From: Manis javanica
Taxonomy: Eukaryota > Chordata > Mammalia > Pholidota > Manidae
DNA: 64,000 bases
Direction: 5' to 3'
Assembly (NCBI RefSeq): GCF_040802235.1
Contig: NC_133161.1
Location: 149,535,121 to 149,599,120, forward strand
Of this stretch, positions 55,489 through 64,000 are shown in pieces (the stretch's first letter is position 1; each line of letters opens with the position of its first letter). The notes under the pieces were generated by a model that did no database searches, was not told where the DNA came from, and saw only the letters and a program-made list of their open reading frames with translations. Both the position numbers and the translations under genes were made by a program.

Positions 55489-55935
55489 TCATAAGGAAGT
55501 AATGAGGCGTGTGCCAAAAGGCTTCATGGCACAGCTGTCCATCCCGGCACCGTTCATAACCATGAAAACCGGAGGTGGACTTACAATCCAGCAGCAAGGC
55601 ACTGGTCAAATAAATTGCTCACATCCAAAAGATGGGATGTTAGGCAATCACTAACAATTACATTGAAGGGATATATTTATTAACTTAGAAATTGATTCAC
55701 TATGTATGTTAAATGGAAAAAACAGATCACAAAATGTTATTCACAAAATACACCATTTTGGTAATCTCGACATTAAGTGAATAGAAAAACAGAAACACTA
55801 AGATATTAACAGAATTATTGCTGGGTGGTGAGATTATGAATTTTACAGTTTGTCTCCTGCTTTGTCTGTATTTTCTAATTTATCTGCAGTGAACAAAAAC
55901 TGCCTTTATCATGAGGAAAACAGTATTTCTCTTAA
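55489..55935 (+). mobile_element. L1 3' UTR, right part of the interrupted copy
   Basis: It continues the L1 at 54176-54307: 'ataaggaagtaatgaggcg', 'gtcaaataaattgctcaca', 'gttaaatggaaaaaacag', 'gctgggtggtgagattatga', 'attttctaatttatctgcag' and 'tgaacaaaaactgccttt'. This is an old L1 3' UTR in sense orientation. Confidence 0.65.
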
Positions 55936-55959
55936 TGAATTTTTCCTTAAAAATTGTAA

Positions 55960-56115
55960 AGTACATTTCCTAAGGCAAATCTCCCTTCTTTCCTCCCTCT
56001 CATCCCATTTCCCCTCCCCAGAAGCAACCTCTGTTCCTAGTTTCTTCGATAACTCTTTGATGATATTCTGTGCACAAACAAGCATAAGCAGGAAAAGTTA
56101 TTTTTCAAAACTATG
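55960..56115 (-). mobile_element. L1 3' UTR fragment, antisense
   Basis: 'ccagaagcaacctctgttcc', 'tagtttcttcgataactctt' and 'tattctgtgcacaaacaagc' match the reverse of the same kind of L1 3' UTR (GCTTGTATATGCATAGAA ... GTTACCTCTGGGGAGG). It lies head-on against the previous fragment. Confidence 0.5.
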
Positions 56116-57435
56116 TTAAATTAAACCTTAACCCACAGTCAGGAGGGGCTGGCTGAGAAAGGAGGTGCTTCTCAGGCTTTAGGAACTACGTTTGACAAGC
56201 AGGGCGAAGAGAGCATGGCCCTGGCCTCAGGCACAATTTAAGAGTACCAAACCCTCAGTAATCAAGATAAAAAATACGTGAACACGATACTTTAAAAGTC
56301 AGAATCAGGGCAAGAAACCCAGGAAGAACAAAATACAAGCGAGCCAGTGTCACTGTTCTCCCTTTTACCCCAGCCCCAGCAGGGCTCCGTCTGGCACCGC
56401 TGGCATGAGGGAGGGGGTGAGAACGGCAGGAGAGGAGGCTGGGGAGGGACGGGGACAGAGAGAGACCCGACCGGTCCCGAGGATTCACTCTGTGTTAGAC
56501 ACCGGGGCTGGCACGCCCTGTCCATCACCACAGAGGAGGAACACACCTCTGGATGGGAAGCCCCCCCCAGCTGGCACACCGACCTTCCCACCTGTCCCCT
56601 CCCTCCCCCCCCACGGGGGTGGAGAGGAACTGCACGCACAGCACAGCCTCTTCCTCCTGTTTCTTTCTCACAGGCTGTCCGGACTTGCTGGGAGTTTTCA
56701 GGAGCTGGACACAATGACCTCGCCTTCTCAGGGACGCACTCCCTCTGCGTAGACAAGGCCCCTGGATGTGTTCATACAGTCCAGTTTCACTTTCTGGCCA
56801 CAGTGGATTCAACCAAGGAGGACACCTGACCACATGGGTCAACTGGAGTTCCTCTGGCCTTTGAACTTCAGATGCAGAGAGTTTAGTGGGTCTGTGTGCA
56901 GTCAGGACGACAGGGGGCTGGCTCTCTGCGGCTGGCTGGGCTTGAGACAGTGAAGGCAAGATGGCGAGAGGGGGGAGCATATCAGTCAGATAAGGCTGGT
57001 CTGCACCAAAGACACAGAGAGGGGTACAGAAACCAGGAACAGGGGCAGGGCCCTTGTAACTTCCAGACCCTTCAGAGGCCAGCTCTGTTCCTTCCCTTGG
57101 CCTCTGTGAGTCGCTCCTTCTATTACAGTAAGTGTCCCTTTTCCAGGCTCAGACTGGCTTAACCTGGGGCCGTCACCTGCACCTGAACAGTCCTGACGAA
57201 TGTGGTCACCAGTGTGGAGAGTTTCACTGCTCACAGCAGGGCTGTGTCCCGGTCAAGCCCCCACACTTATCCATCATCCGCCTCACCGCTTTCTGAGCTC
57301 CGCTGTGACACCCCTAAGTTCCCACCCTCAGGATGACGTGTCCCTGTCGCCTTCGCTCTGCTTGTTGGCAGGTATAAACTCACACCCTGTGATCAGTGGG
57401 GCAGCCTCGCAACTGTTCCTTTCCAGGGTCTGCTA
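56116..57435. other. Unique sequence, no gene seen
   Basis: About 1.3 kb. Frames overlap on both strands at 56290-56980 (up to 160 codons) without domains. Nothing repeat-like identified with confidence. Confidence 0.4.
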
Positions 57436-57439
57436 GTCC

Positions 57440-57700
57440 TCGAGGACAATGCCAGCCGCCACAACAGACAAGAGCGGTGACTTAGCACAGCGAATTCTCT
57501 CTTGCTCACACAGAACCTAGTGTGAGTGTGCCCAGCTGGACATCCTCCCGAGGCAGCTCCTGTCCAAAGAGTGATTCAGAGGTCTGGGTTCCTCCCAGTA
57601 TGTGGCTTCTGCACCTCCTAGGGCCCCACAGCCATTCACTTCCTGCCGTGTGGCTAGCAGTAGGAGACACCAGAGAATTACACGGAATATTGTATGGCTA
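57440..57700 (-). mobile_element. MaLR/ERVL-type LTR, antisense
   Basis: 'ccgccacaacagacaagag', 'cggtgacttagcacagcga' and 'attctctcttgctcacacag' mirror the reversed R region (CAGTGGCTTAACACAACAA...TTTATTTCTCGCTCAC). 'gtgattcagaggtctgggtt' and 'atgtggcttctgcacctcc' mark the U3 side. Probably the same family as 29480-29785. Confidence 0.6.
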
Positions 57701-57760
57701 AGCAGGTCCAGAATCAGCATGATTCCATCCACCACAATCAGTGGTCCACCTGGATACAAG

Positions 57761-57940
57761 GGGTCCGTGGGATGTAGGATGGCCCTGTGTCTAGGGGGGC
57801 CGTGGGATGTAGGATGGCCCTGTGTCTAGGGGTCCGTGGGATGTAGGATGACCCTGTGTCTAGGGGGCTGTAGGATGTAGGATGGCCCTGTGTCTAGGGG
57901 GCCCTGTGACTAGGGGACCAATGGCTGCGTGTCTAGGGGG
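57761..57940 (+). repeat. 35 bp minisatellite, about 4-5 copies
   Basis: A GTCCGTGGGATGTAGGATGG... unit ending CCCTGTGTCTAGGGG repeats with a 35 bp period from 57763 (units near 57763, 57798, 57833 and 57868). Then come shortened copies (GGCCCTGTGACTAGGGG and a degenerate one). The first three are nearly identical. Confidence 0.95.
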
Positions 57941-58730
57941 GAAGAATAGGTTCTCTACCACAGAGTAAGGAATCATTCTAACTGAGCCAAAATATGTTTC
58001 CTCTAGGTCTACGGCCCTGGGAAGGTCATAGCCCCTCATTTTCCTCATCTTATAAAGTTAGGAAGTATACATCAATTGTTCAAACTATGTTCCTTAGAAC
58101 CCTAGACTCAGAACAGGCTTCTTGGAGGGAGTGGCATGCAGGAGCTGGCTGGTACCGACTCCCTAAAGTGGATCACTAAGTTTTACTAAATTTTGTGGGA
58201 AAATTTTGGTGAAAATAATATGATGTGGTTCTGAGCAATACTCCCAACCACGTTCAGTGACACCACATGGGTGGCCTGAAATCAGTGGAGGTATTTATAC
58301 CATGGAAATCTACAAATCAGGCTCCCCGCCCCAGAACCAGCTGTCACCTACCTGCTAGCACACCACTGCCTAAGGCCAGGGCGGGTGGGAGAGCGGAAGA
58401 AACTGCAGAAAGACAATGGAGACACACACACGCCCACCTGCCTCTACCCAATCAGTACAAGTGTGGTTATGTTAGTTTTAGGTACTGGCCTTCCACGTGA
58501 GCTTTTGTTGAAAATATTCACAGCTATAAGATGTATAAGGTCCCTTTTTGCCCTTTCATTTTTCCCTTCATGCATCCACTTAACATTTACTGATGCTTAA
58601 CTTCCACAATGTGGACAGGGAACAACTTACTTGACGTCAATCACGGTATTAGTCAGTTTCGCCCTGGTCCCAGAAAAGTGGAAATAAAGCAGAATTAATA
58701 AATGTTGACTGTCTATAATTTAGATGCTAT
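57941..58730. other. Unique sequence, no gene seen
   Basis: No gene or repeat recognised. Confidence 0.4.
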
Positions 58731-58734
58731 CTCA

Positions 58735-58827
58735 AGTCATTCTCGTCAAACTTACATAAAAGGAAAATGAGAGTTGGGAAGTTAAGTCGACCCAGTCAGG
58801 GCAGCAAGGGGCAAGCACAGATCGTGA
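58735..58827 (-). repeat. MIR SINE fragment, antisense
   Basis: 'caagtcattctcgtcaaac', 'aggaaaatgagagttggga' and 'agttaagtcgacccagtcag' are an eroded antisense MIR core. Confidence 0.5.
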
Positions 58828-58895
58828 ACATTCATTCAGCAAACGTTATTGAGCACCTGCCATGCGCCCGATGTTTCTGCATTGTCAGTGTGCAG
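58828..58895 (-). repeat. L2 LINE 3' terminus, antisense
   Basis: 'cattcattcagcaaacgtta' plus 'ttgagcacctgccatgcgcc' is a clean antisense L2 end. Confidence 0.75.
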
Positions 58896-59135
58896 TGTGA
58901 CTTAAAAAAAAAAAATCAAAATAAAACATCAGCTTAAATTGATCAGGCTTAGGCCAAGGAAGCACCTTTCCCCCAACTCTGAGCCTCAGCAAACCCAGGA
59001 GCTGCAGAAGCTGACGTGACCCTTCCTCTCACGCCCTCGGAACTGCGCACACCTCACTTGCAATCGGGGAGCAGGAGAGAGAGCAGGGCAGGAGAAGAAA
59101 TGTGAGAATGAGGCATGAACTTGTGGAAAGTTAGT
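58896..59135. other. Short unique stretch with an A tract
   Basis: A run of about 12 A near 58902. Nothing else recognised. Confidence 0.4.
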
Positions 59136-59139
59136 CAGA

Positions 59140-61300
59140 TTCAAGAATAACTATCTCTTCCCTCTCACCACCCTTTTCCAACCTCATACTGGAAGTTCTA
59201 ATTAATGAAATAAGACAAGAAAAGGAAATAAAAAGTATGCAGATTGGGAAGGAAGAAATCAAACTATTATTCAAAGACAACATGATCATCCATGTAGAAA
59301 CATCTGAAATAATCAACAAAAAATTCCTACCACTAAGCGATTACATCACACAAGGTTAATATACAAAAGTCAATTGCTTTCCTACAGAACAGCAATGAAC
59401 AGGCAGAATGTGAAATTAAAAATATAACTTACATCAGCACGCCCAAAAATGAAGTCCTGAAGTATAAATCTAACAAAATATGTACAAGATCTGAAAGAGG
59501 AAAACTACAAAACTCTAGTGAATGAAATTAAAGAACTGAATAAACGGAGAGAGAGTCCACACTCACGGACAAGAAGATTTAATACTGTTAAGATGTCAGT
59601 TCTTCCAAACTTGATCTAGAGACTGAATGCAATCCCAATCAAAACCCCAGCAAGGTATTTTCTGAATATTGATAAACTAATTATAAAGATTATTGGGGAG
59701 ACTAAAGACCCAGAACAGCGAACGCAATACTGAAGGAGAACAAAGTGGGAGGATTGACACTACCCGACTTTTAAAGCTGTGGTAATCAAGGCAGTGTGGG
59801 GGGGCAAAAGAAGAGACAGGTAGAACACAGGACCCAGAAATAGACCCACATAACCACAGTCACCCGACGCATGACAAAGGGGCAAAGGCGATACAACGGT
59901 GCTGGAACAACTGGGCATCCACAGGCACAAAACAGAAAATCTCGAAACAGGCCTTACACTCTTCACAAAAATTATCTCAAAATGGATCACAGACCTAAAT
60001 GTAAAATTCAAAATTATAAAACTCCTAGAAGACAACATAGGACAAAACCTAGATGATCTTGGGAATGTAGATGACTTTTTAGATACACCACCAAAGGATT
60101 GATCCACGAAAGAAATAATTGGTAAGTTAGACTTTACGAAATTAAATATTTCTGCTCTACAAAAAGAGGATGAAAAGTAAAGCCACAGGATGGGAGAAAA
60201 TATTTGCAAAAGATACAGTGAAAAAGGATTGCTATCTAAAATATACAAATAACTCTAAAAGCTCAACAGTAAGAAAACAACCGATTAAAAAATGGGCTGA
60301 AGACTTTAATAGATACCTCACAAAGAAGTTAATAGCAAATAAGCATATGAAAAGATGCTCCTTATCGTATGTCATCAGAAAAATACAAATGAAAACAATG
60401 AGATACCACTATATACATATTAGAAGGGCCAAAATCCAGGCCACTGACACCACCAAATGTTGACAAGGAAGTGGAGCCACAGAACTCACATCCACTGCAG
60501 GTGGGAATGCAACGTGGTGCAGCCACCTGGGAAGACGGTTTGGCAGCTTCTTACAAGACTGATCACACTCTCGCCATGTAATCCAGCAACCATGCTGGTA
60601 TTTCTCCAAAGAAGTTGAAAACTTAAGTCCACATGAAAACCTGCACACAGATGTCTGTAGCAGCCTTACTCATAACTGGCAAAACTTGGAAGCAACTGAG
60701 AGGTCCTCCAGTAGGCGAGGGATGAACAAACTGTGGTCCACCCAGATAATGGAACACCATTCAGGGCTAAAAAGGAATGAGCTATCATGACAAGATACGA
60801 AGGAAACTTAAAAATATATTACTGATGAAAAGGCTACACTATATGATTCCAACTATATGACATTCTGGAAATGGCGAAACTATGGAGACAGTTAAAAAGA
60901 TCTGTGGTTGCCAGAGGCAGAGGGTTGAGGGAGGGATGAATAGGTGAAGCGTGGCAGGTTTTTAGGGCAGGGAAAAATCCTTCGTGCGATACCGTAGTGG
61001 TGGGCACATTTCATTATACATCTGTCCACACCCACAGCACGTACACCACCAGGAGTGACCTATAATGAAAGCTGGACTTTGGGTGATCACGGTGGGTCAG
61101 TCAGTGCAGGTGCCAGGCAGGCAACAAACGTGCCACTCTGGGGGGCGCTGCTGACAACGGCAGATGCTTTCAGGGAAAGGGACAGGGACATAGGGGAGAC
61201 CTCTGTACTTTCCCCTCAATTTTTGCTGTAAACCTAAAACTGCTCTAAAACACAATAAAACTGCTCTACAACTCTCAATAAAATTTTTTAAATAATAAAA
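59140..61300 (+). mobile_element. L1 LINE, 3' 2.1 kb (ORF2 C-terminus and 3' UTR)
   Basis: Sense L1 covering the end of the ORF2 reverse transcriptase, the C-terminal domain and the 3' UTR. The frame at 59140-59310 reads ...NLILEVLINEIRQEKEI... and then FKDNMIIHV (from 59270) where active L1 has FADDMILYI, so the catalytic aspartates are hit. Around 60185-60420 it reads GWEKIFAKD...KKWAEDFNRY...HMKRCSLS, typical of the L1 CTD. 'aaatgttgacaaggaagtgg' and 'tactcataactggcaaaact' follow. It ends near an A-rich tail (AATAAAATTTTTTAAATAATAAA). It is 5'-truncated and disabled by frameshifts. Confidence 0.9.
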
Positions 61301-62100
61301 ACAATGAATGGAGTATCCCCAACATTTCCCTCTCTCTCTCTCTAAAATCAACAGCCCCAAAGTCTTCTCCACACCCCCCCCCAAGTCTTCCTAAGCCCCA
61401 CCAGGCCGCAGAGACAGCAAACTGCTGCACCCTAAATCCTCTTTTCTCGGGCTCTAATTCGTCCTCTGACCAGAACCTGGTGAGGCCGGGTACCAACAAG
61501 GATCTCCATCGCTCAGGATTTGCTGAAACCAGATGATCTTTTTTCTCAGTGCACTGAGGATCTTGGGTCTATGATAAAGCAGGGCCATAAAAATCCAGGG
61601 AACTGCTTCTCCTACGTCCTAAGTAGCTGGAGCGTCACTGGGTGGCCATCACCTGTGCCATCTGGATGCCCAGAGCTGTGCATGCCCTTCAGAAGGGGGA
61701 GGCAGAAGCGGCCCCACGGCTAAGTACTGTAGGCACTGGGTCTAGAACCCAGACTGCGGCTGCCTCTCAGGGCTCTTTCCCCCACGACCTCCCTGAGAGG
61801 GTGCCTGGGCTCCCCACCAGACAGTGGAGCGCTCTGCTCTGCACTACCTCTGAGCTGCCAACCAACTCCAGAAGCTCTCCCCAGTCTCTGCGGCTTCTGT
61901 TTTTCTCCTCAGGCCCACCACCCACCCTCACGTGGGGCTCCTGACTGTACGGAGCGTGTCTCTGCCCTCTAGGCATCCCAAATTCCTTAGGGGACCATTT
62001 TGACATTTTTAGGAGTTGGAGTTGTGCAATGAATCATTCGTGCACACCCAACCCCTGACCAGAAAAGACCCACCCTGCAGGCTCACTTGAAAAGGGAGGG
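61301..62100. other. Unique sequence, no gene seen
   Basis: A short (CT)n run at 61328-61342. No exon or repeat recognised. Confidence 0.4.
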
Positions 62101-62985
62101 TGTATTTATTAGGGTCCTGCAGAAAAACAGGACCAACAGGACACATCTGGATATTTGGAGAGAGAGAGGGAGGTGGGCGAGGGAGAGCGATTGAAAGTAT
62201 TGGCTCACACAACTGAGGATGGCGGGTGGAACCCAAAATCTGCAGGGCTGGGAGGCCACCTGCAGAGTCAGGGAAAGGCCGATGCTGTGGCTGGAGTCCA
62301 CGTTCCTCAGGAGAGCAGCTGGGGACCCACGCACGGTCCCTGCGCCGCTGTCCTGAGGAGTGGCTCCGCTTCTGGGGACCTGCCTCTGCTCCTGATGCCT
62401 TCAGCTGGTCAAGGAGGCCCGCCCACACTAGGGGGGCATCTGCTTTACTCAGTCTACTGACTTAAGTGTTAATCGCATCTAACAACTACCTTCACAGCCA
62501 CATCTAGGCTGATATTTGACTGAACTGAGCCCCACAGCCCAGCCAAACTGACACTATAGGAGAAAAAAATTTCCTCTACCCTTCTAGGTTCTTCTGGCTA
62601 GTATATTAATTAAATTGACCAAAGGCAGATTAACAGGAGAAAAACACATTTAGTTGTGTGTACACAAGAGCCCCGTTAAATATGAGACCCAAGTCAGTCA
62701 GCTGAGGCCTACACACATCCTGAGGGAAGGAGTGGGGTGGGGGCCTGGGCTTCGGAGGAGGAGGGTGACTGGGCGACGGCACAGAACATCTTCCCGATAG
62801 AGGTCATCTCTGGTAGCAGCCTTTTTCTGGGGCCAGGCCCCTACCTACATTGGCTGAAGCAATCAAAGGAGAGGTACAAGATTTTTGAGTCTGCAGGGTC
62901 CTGACTGCCTCCAGCTCAAAGTGATCCGCATGCCAACGGGCCACGTTTAGGGTCACTCCCCCAACACATAAAATGAGCCATCACA
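62101..62985 (-). mobile_element. MaLR-like LTR, antisense, interrupted by a second LTR
   Basis: The left end TGTATTTATTAGGGTCCTGC at 62101 and right end ATAAAATGAGCCATCACA at 62968-62985 match the two ends of one mammalian LTR (TGTATTAGTCAGGGTTCTC ... ATAAAATTAACCATCACA, i.e. TG...CA). The body (62101-62555) includes 'ttggctcacacaactgagg', 'aaatctgcagggctggg', 'tctgctttactcagtctac' and 'taatcgcatctaacaac'. It is split at 62555/62964. Exact family uncertain. Confidence 0.75.
62556..62963 (-). mobile_element. Nested ERV LTR, antisense
   Basis: About 408 bp inserted into the LTR above. On the minus strand it starts TGGGGGAGTGACCC and ends with an LTR-like tail, the reverse of 'ctaggttcttctggctagt', 'ttaaattgaccaaaggcag' and 'attaacaggagaaaaacac'. 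Flanking ACACT (62551-62555) and ACACA (62964-62968) look like 5 bp target duplications with one mismatch, as expected for ERVL or class I elements. No genes are attached. Confidence 0.6.
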
Positions 62986-62989
62986 GAAG

Positions 62990-64000
62990 CGTTTCCCCCT
63001 CACCGCCCCTCAGCCCTCTGGCGCTTGCAGGTGGGTGAAATGGACTTTTCCACCCTAAGGTGTGGAAGAAGGTATGTGGGAACAGCACCCTTAACTGTCA
63101 TTAAGTATAAAGGAGCCTTGTGATGTAGTACAGAATAAAAGGGGCGAAATTTGTCACAAGAAATGGAGATGAAATCAAATTGCCAGAAAAAAGTGAAGAT
63201 CGTTGGAAGGAAATTAACCTCTGTTGCAAGAGAATGTGTTCAACCTAAAGGATAATAGGCAGGGGCGGGGGCCGGGCCGGGAACAAGCCATTGCTCCGCT
63301 CCCTCCCGTTCAGGGCGCCAGAATCGGCCCTTTCCCCGCCAGCGCCCGCGGTGGAGCCGGGGGGCCGCAGGCCAGCCTCCACCAGAGAGCGGTCAGGAAG
63401 CCGGCCGCAGAGAACAGCTGCCCAGCTGCGTGGACACTGGGATCTGGAAGCCAGTCAGAGAAGGTGCTGGGCTCACGTGGGCTCTGCTCTTCCTGTGAGG
63501 AGCGGAGATGTCCAGGGGAAGAGCAACGGAGCCAGGACACCAGGCGAGAAAGGGTCAGAAGGACACGGACAGGAGTGGGGAACGCTGCGGTCTGGGCTGG
63601 AAACCACGTGGGGCCCGGGAGCGCCCACAGCGGACGGCCGCAGAGAGCTCAGCAGGAGGCGTCACCCAAGGTGAGGGAGAAGGGAGCTGGCAGCCAAGCG
63701 GGGGCCAGAACACCCGGTTTCCTGAGTAGAACTGTGCCTCATCCTCCCTCCTGGCCCAGCAGAGGGGCTCCGGGAGCTTCAGGGGAGGACACGCTTGCTA
63801 CAGGCAGGGGGTGGGCGCTCCTTCTGGGCAGAGGGGCCGCTGCACTGGCAGGGAGAAGCCCCGACGGGCCTTGAACAGCTCAGGGGGAGAACGGCAAAGC
63901 TTACACCCACCCTCTCCCTCCGTGGGGGCGCGGCCATTCGCGGGCATGGAGACAGACACAAACGGAGACCCCCGCAAACGGAACGCGGAGCTGGCCCGTG
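62990..64000. other. CpG-richer terminal stretch, no gene seen
   Basis: From about 63255 to 63700 GC and CpG rise (GGGGCGGGGGCCGGGCCGGG, CAGCGCCCGCGGTGGAGCCG). An open frame of 216 codons (63224-63874) lacks recognisable domains. It might be the edge of a weak CpG island continuing beyond the window, or ordinary GC-rich DNA. Confidence 0.35.

Noticed and set aside
63224-63874. A 216-codon plus-strand open frame in the CpG-richer end
   Set aside because: No recognised domain or splice context. Kept only as part of a possible CpG-island note.
1-64000. CRISPR arrays, bacterial operons, phage or plasmid features
   Set aside because: No regularly spaced direct repeats with unique spacers, no ribosome binding sites and no prokaryotic coding density. 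The sequence is mammalian in character.
1-64000. tRNA, rRNA and snRNA genes
   Set aside because: The only tRNA-like heads found belong to decayed MIR SINEs. I saw no intact cloverleaf or other recognisable RNA gene.

Overview
The window looks like nuclear DNA from a placental mammal, and I found no convincing gene in it. The evidence is the repeat content. Mammal-wide families (MIR, L2, L3/CR1, L1, MaLR-type LTRs, a Tigger transposon) occur all along the window, CpG is depleted, and there are long (TG)n/(CA)n tracts and GC-rich minisatellites. I recognised no primate Alu, rodent B1/B2, or ruminant, pig, carnivore, horse or camel tRNA-type SINE. A simian primate or a mouse-like rodent is therefore unlikely, but I cannot name the order. 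The open reading frames present are short, out of phase with any known domain, or products of tandem repeats.

Layout: 1-5 kb is GC-rich and nearly featureless apart from a MIR and a GC-drifted L1 tail. 5.7-6.4 kb holds an ERV-type LTR. 8-9 kb has a MIR followed by an AT-rich block that could be conserved regulatory DNA. 10-16 kb holds a MaLR LTR, an internally deleted Tigger, L1 pieces, a ~500 bp TG/CG array with a 266 bp uninterrupted purine/pyrimidine alternation, a hAT-type fragment and a MIR. 16.5-25.5 kb is mostly unique sequence with LTR and MIR pieces, plus an AT-rich, TAAT-dense block near 22 kb. 25.6-27.4 kb holds a very old L3/CR1 LINE with a recognisable reverse-transcriptase remnant, split by L2 and MIR. 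28-34 kb carries L2, MIR, an LTR and a 19-copy 20 bp minisatellite. 34.4-39 kb is a cluster of AT-rich, possibly constrained blocks around a HAL1/L1 ORF1-type element. 40-52 kb is rich in MIR, MaLR LTRs and long antisense L2. 54-56 kb shows a ~1.18 kb LTR inserted into an older L1. 57.8 kb has a 35 bp minisatellite. 59.1-61.3 kb holds the 3' end of an L1, and 62.1-63.0 kb an LTR nested inside another LTR. The last ~700 bp are moderately CpG-rich.

No genes work together here. The best functional reading is an intergenic region or large intron, with several candidate cis-regulatory blocks at about 9.0, 22.0, 34.5-35.5 and 38.8-38.9 kb. All repeat assignments come from remembered family consensus patterns, so boundaries are good to roughly 10-50 bp and subfamily names are tentative. 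A RepeatMasker run and a multi-mammal alignment would settle both.
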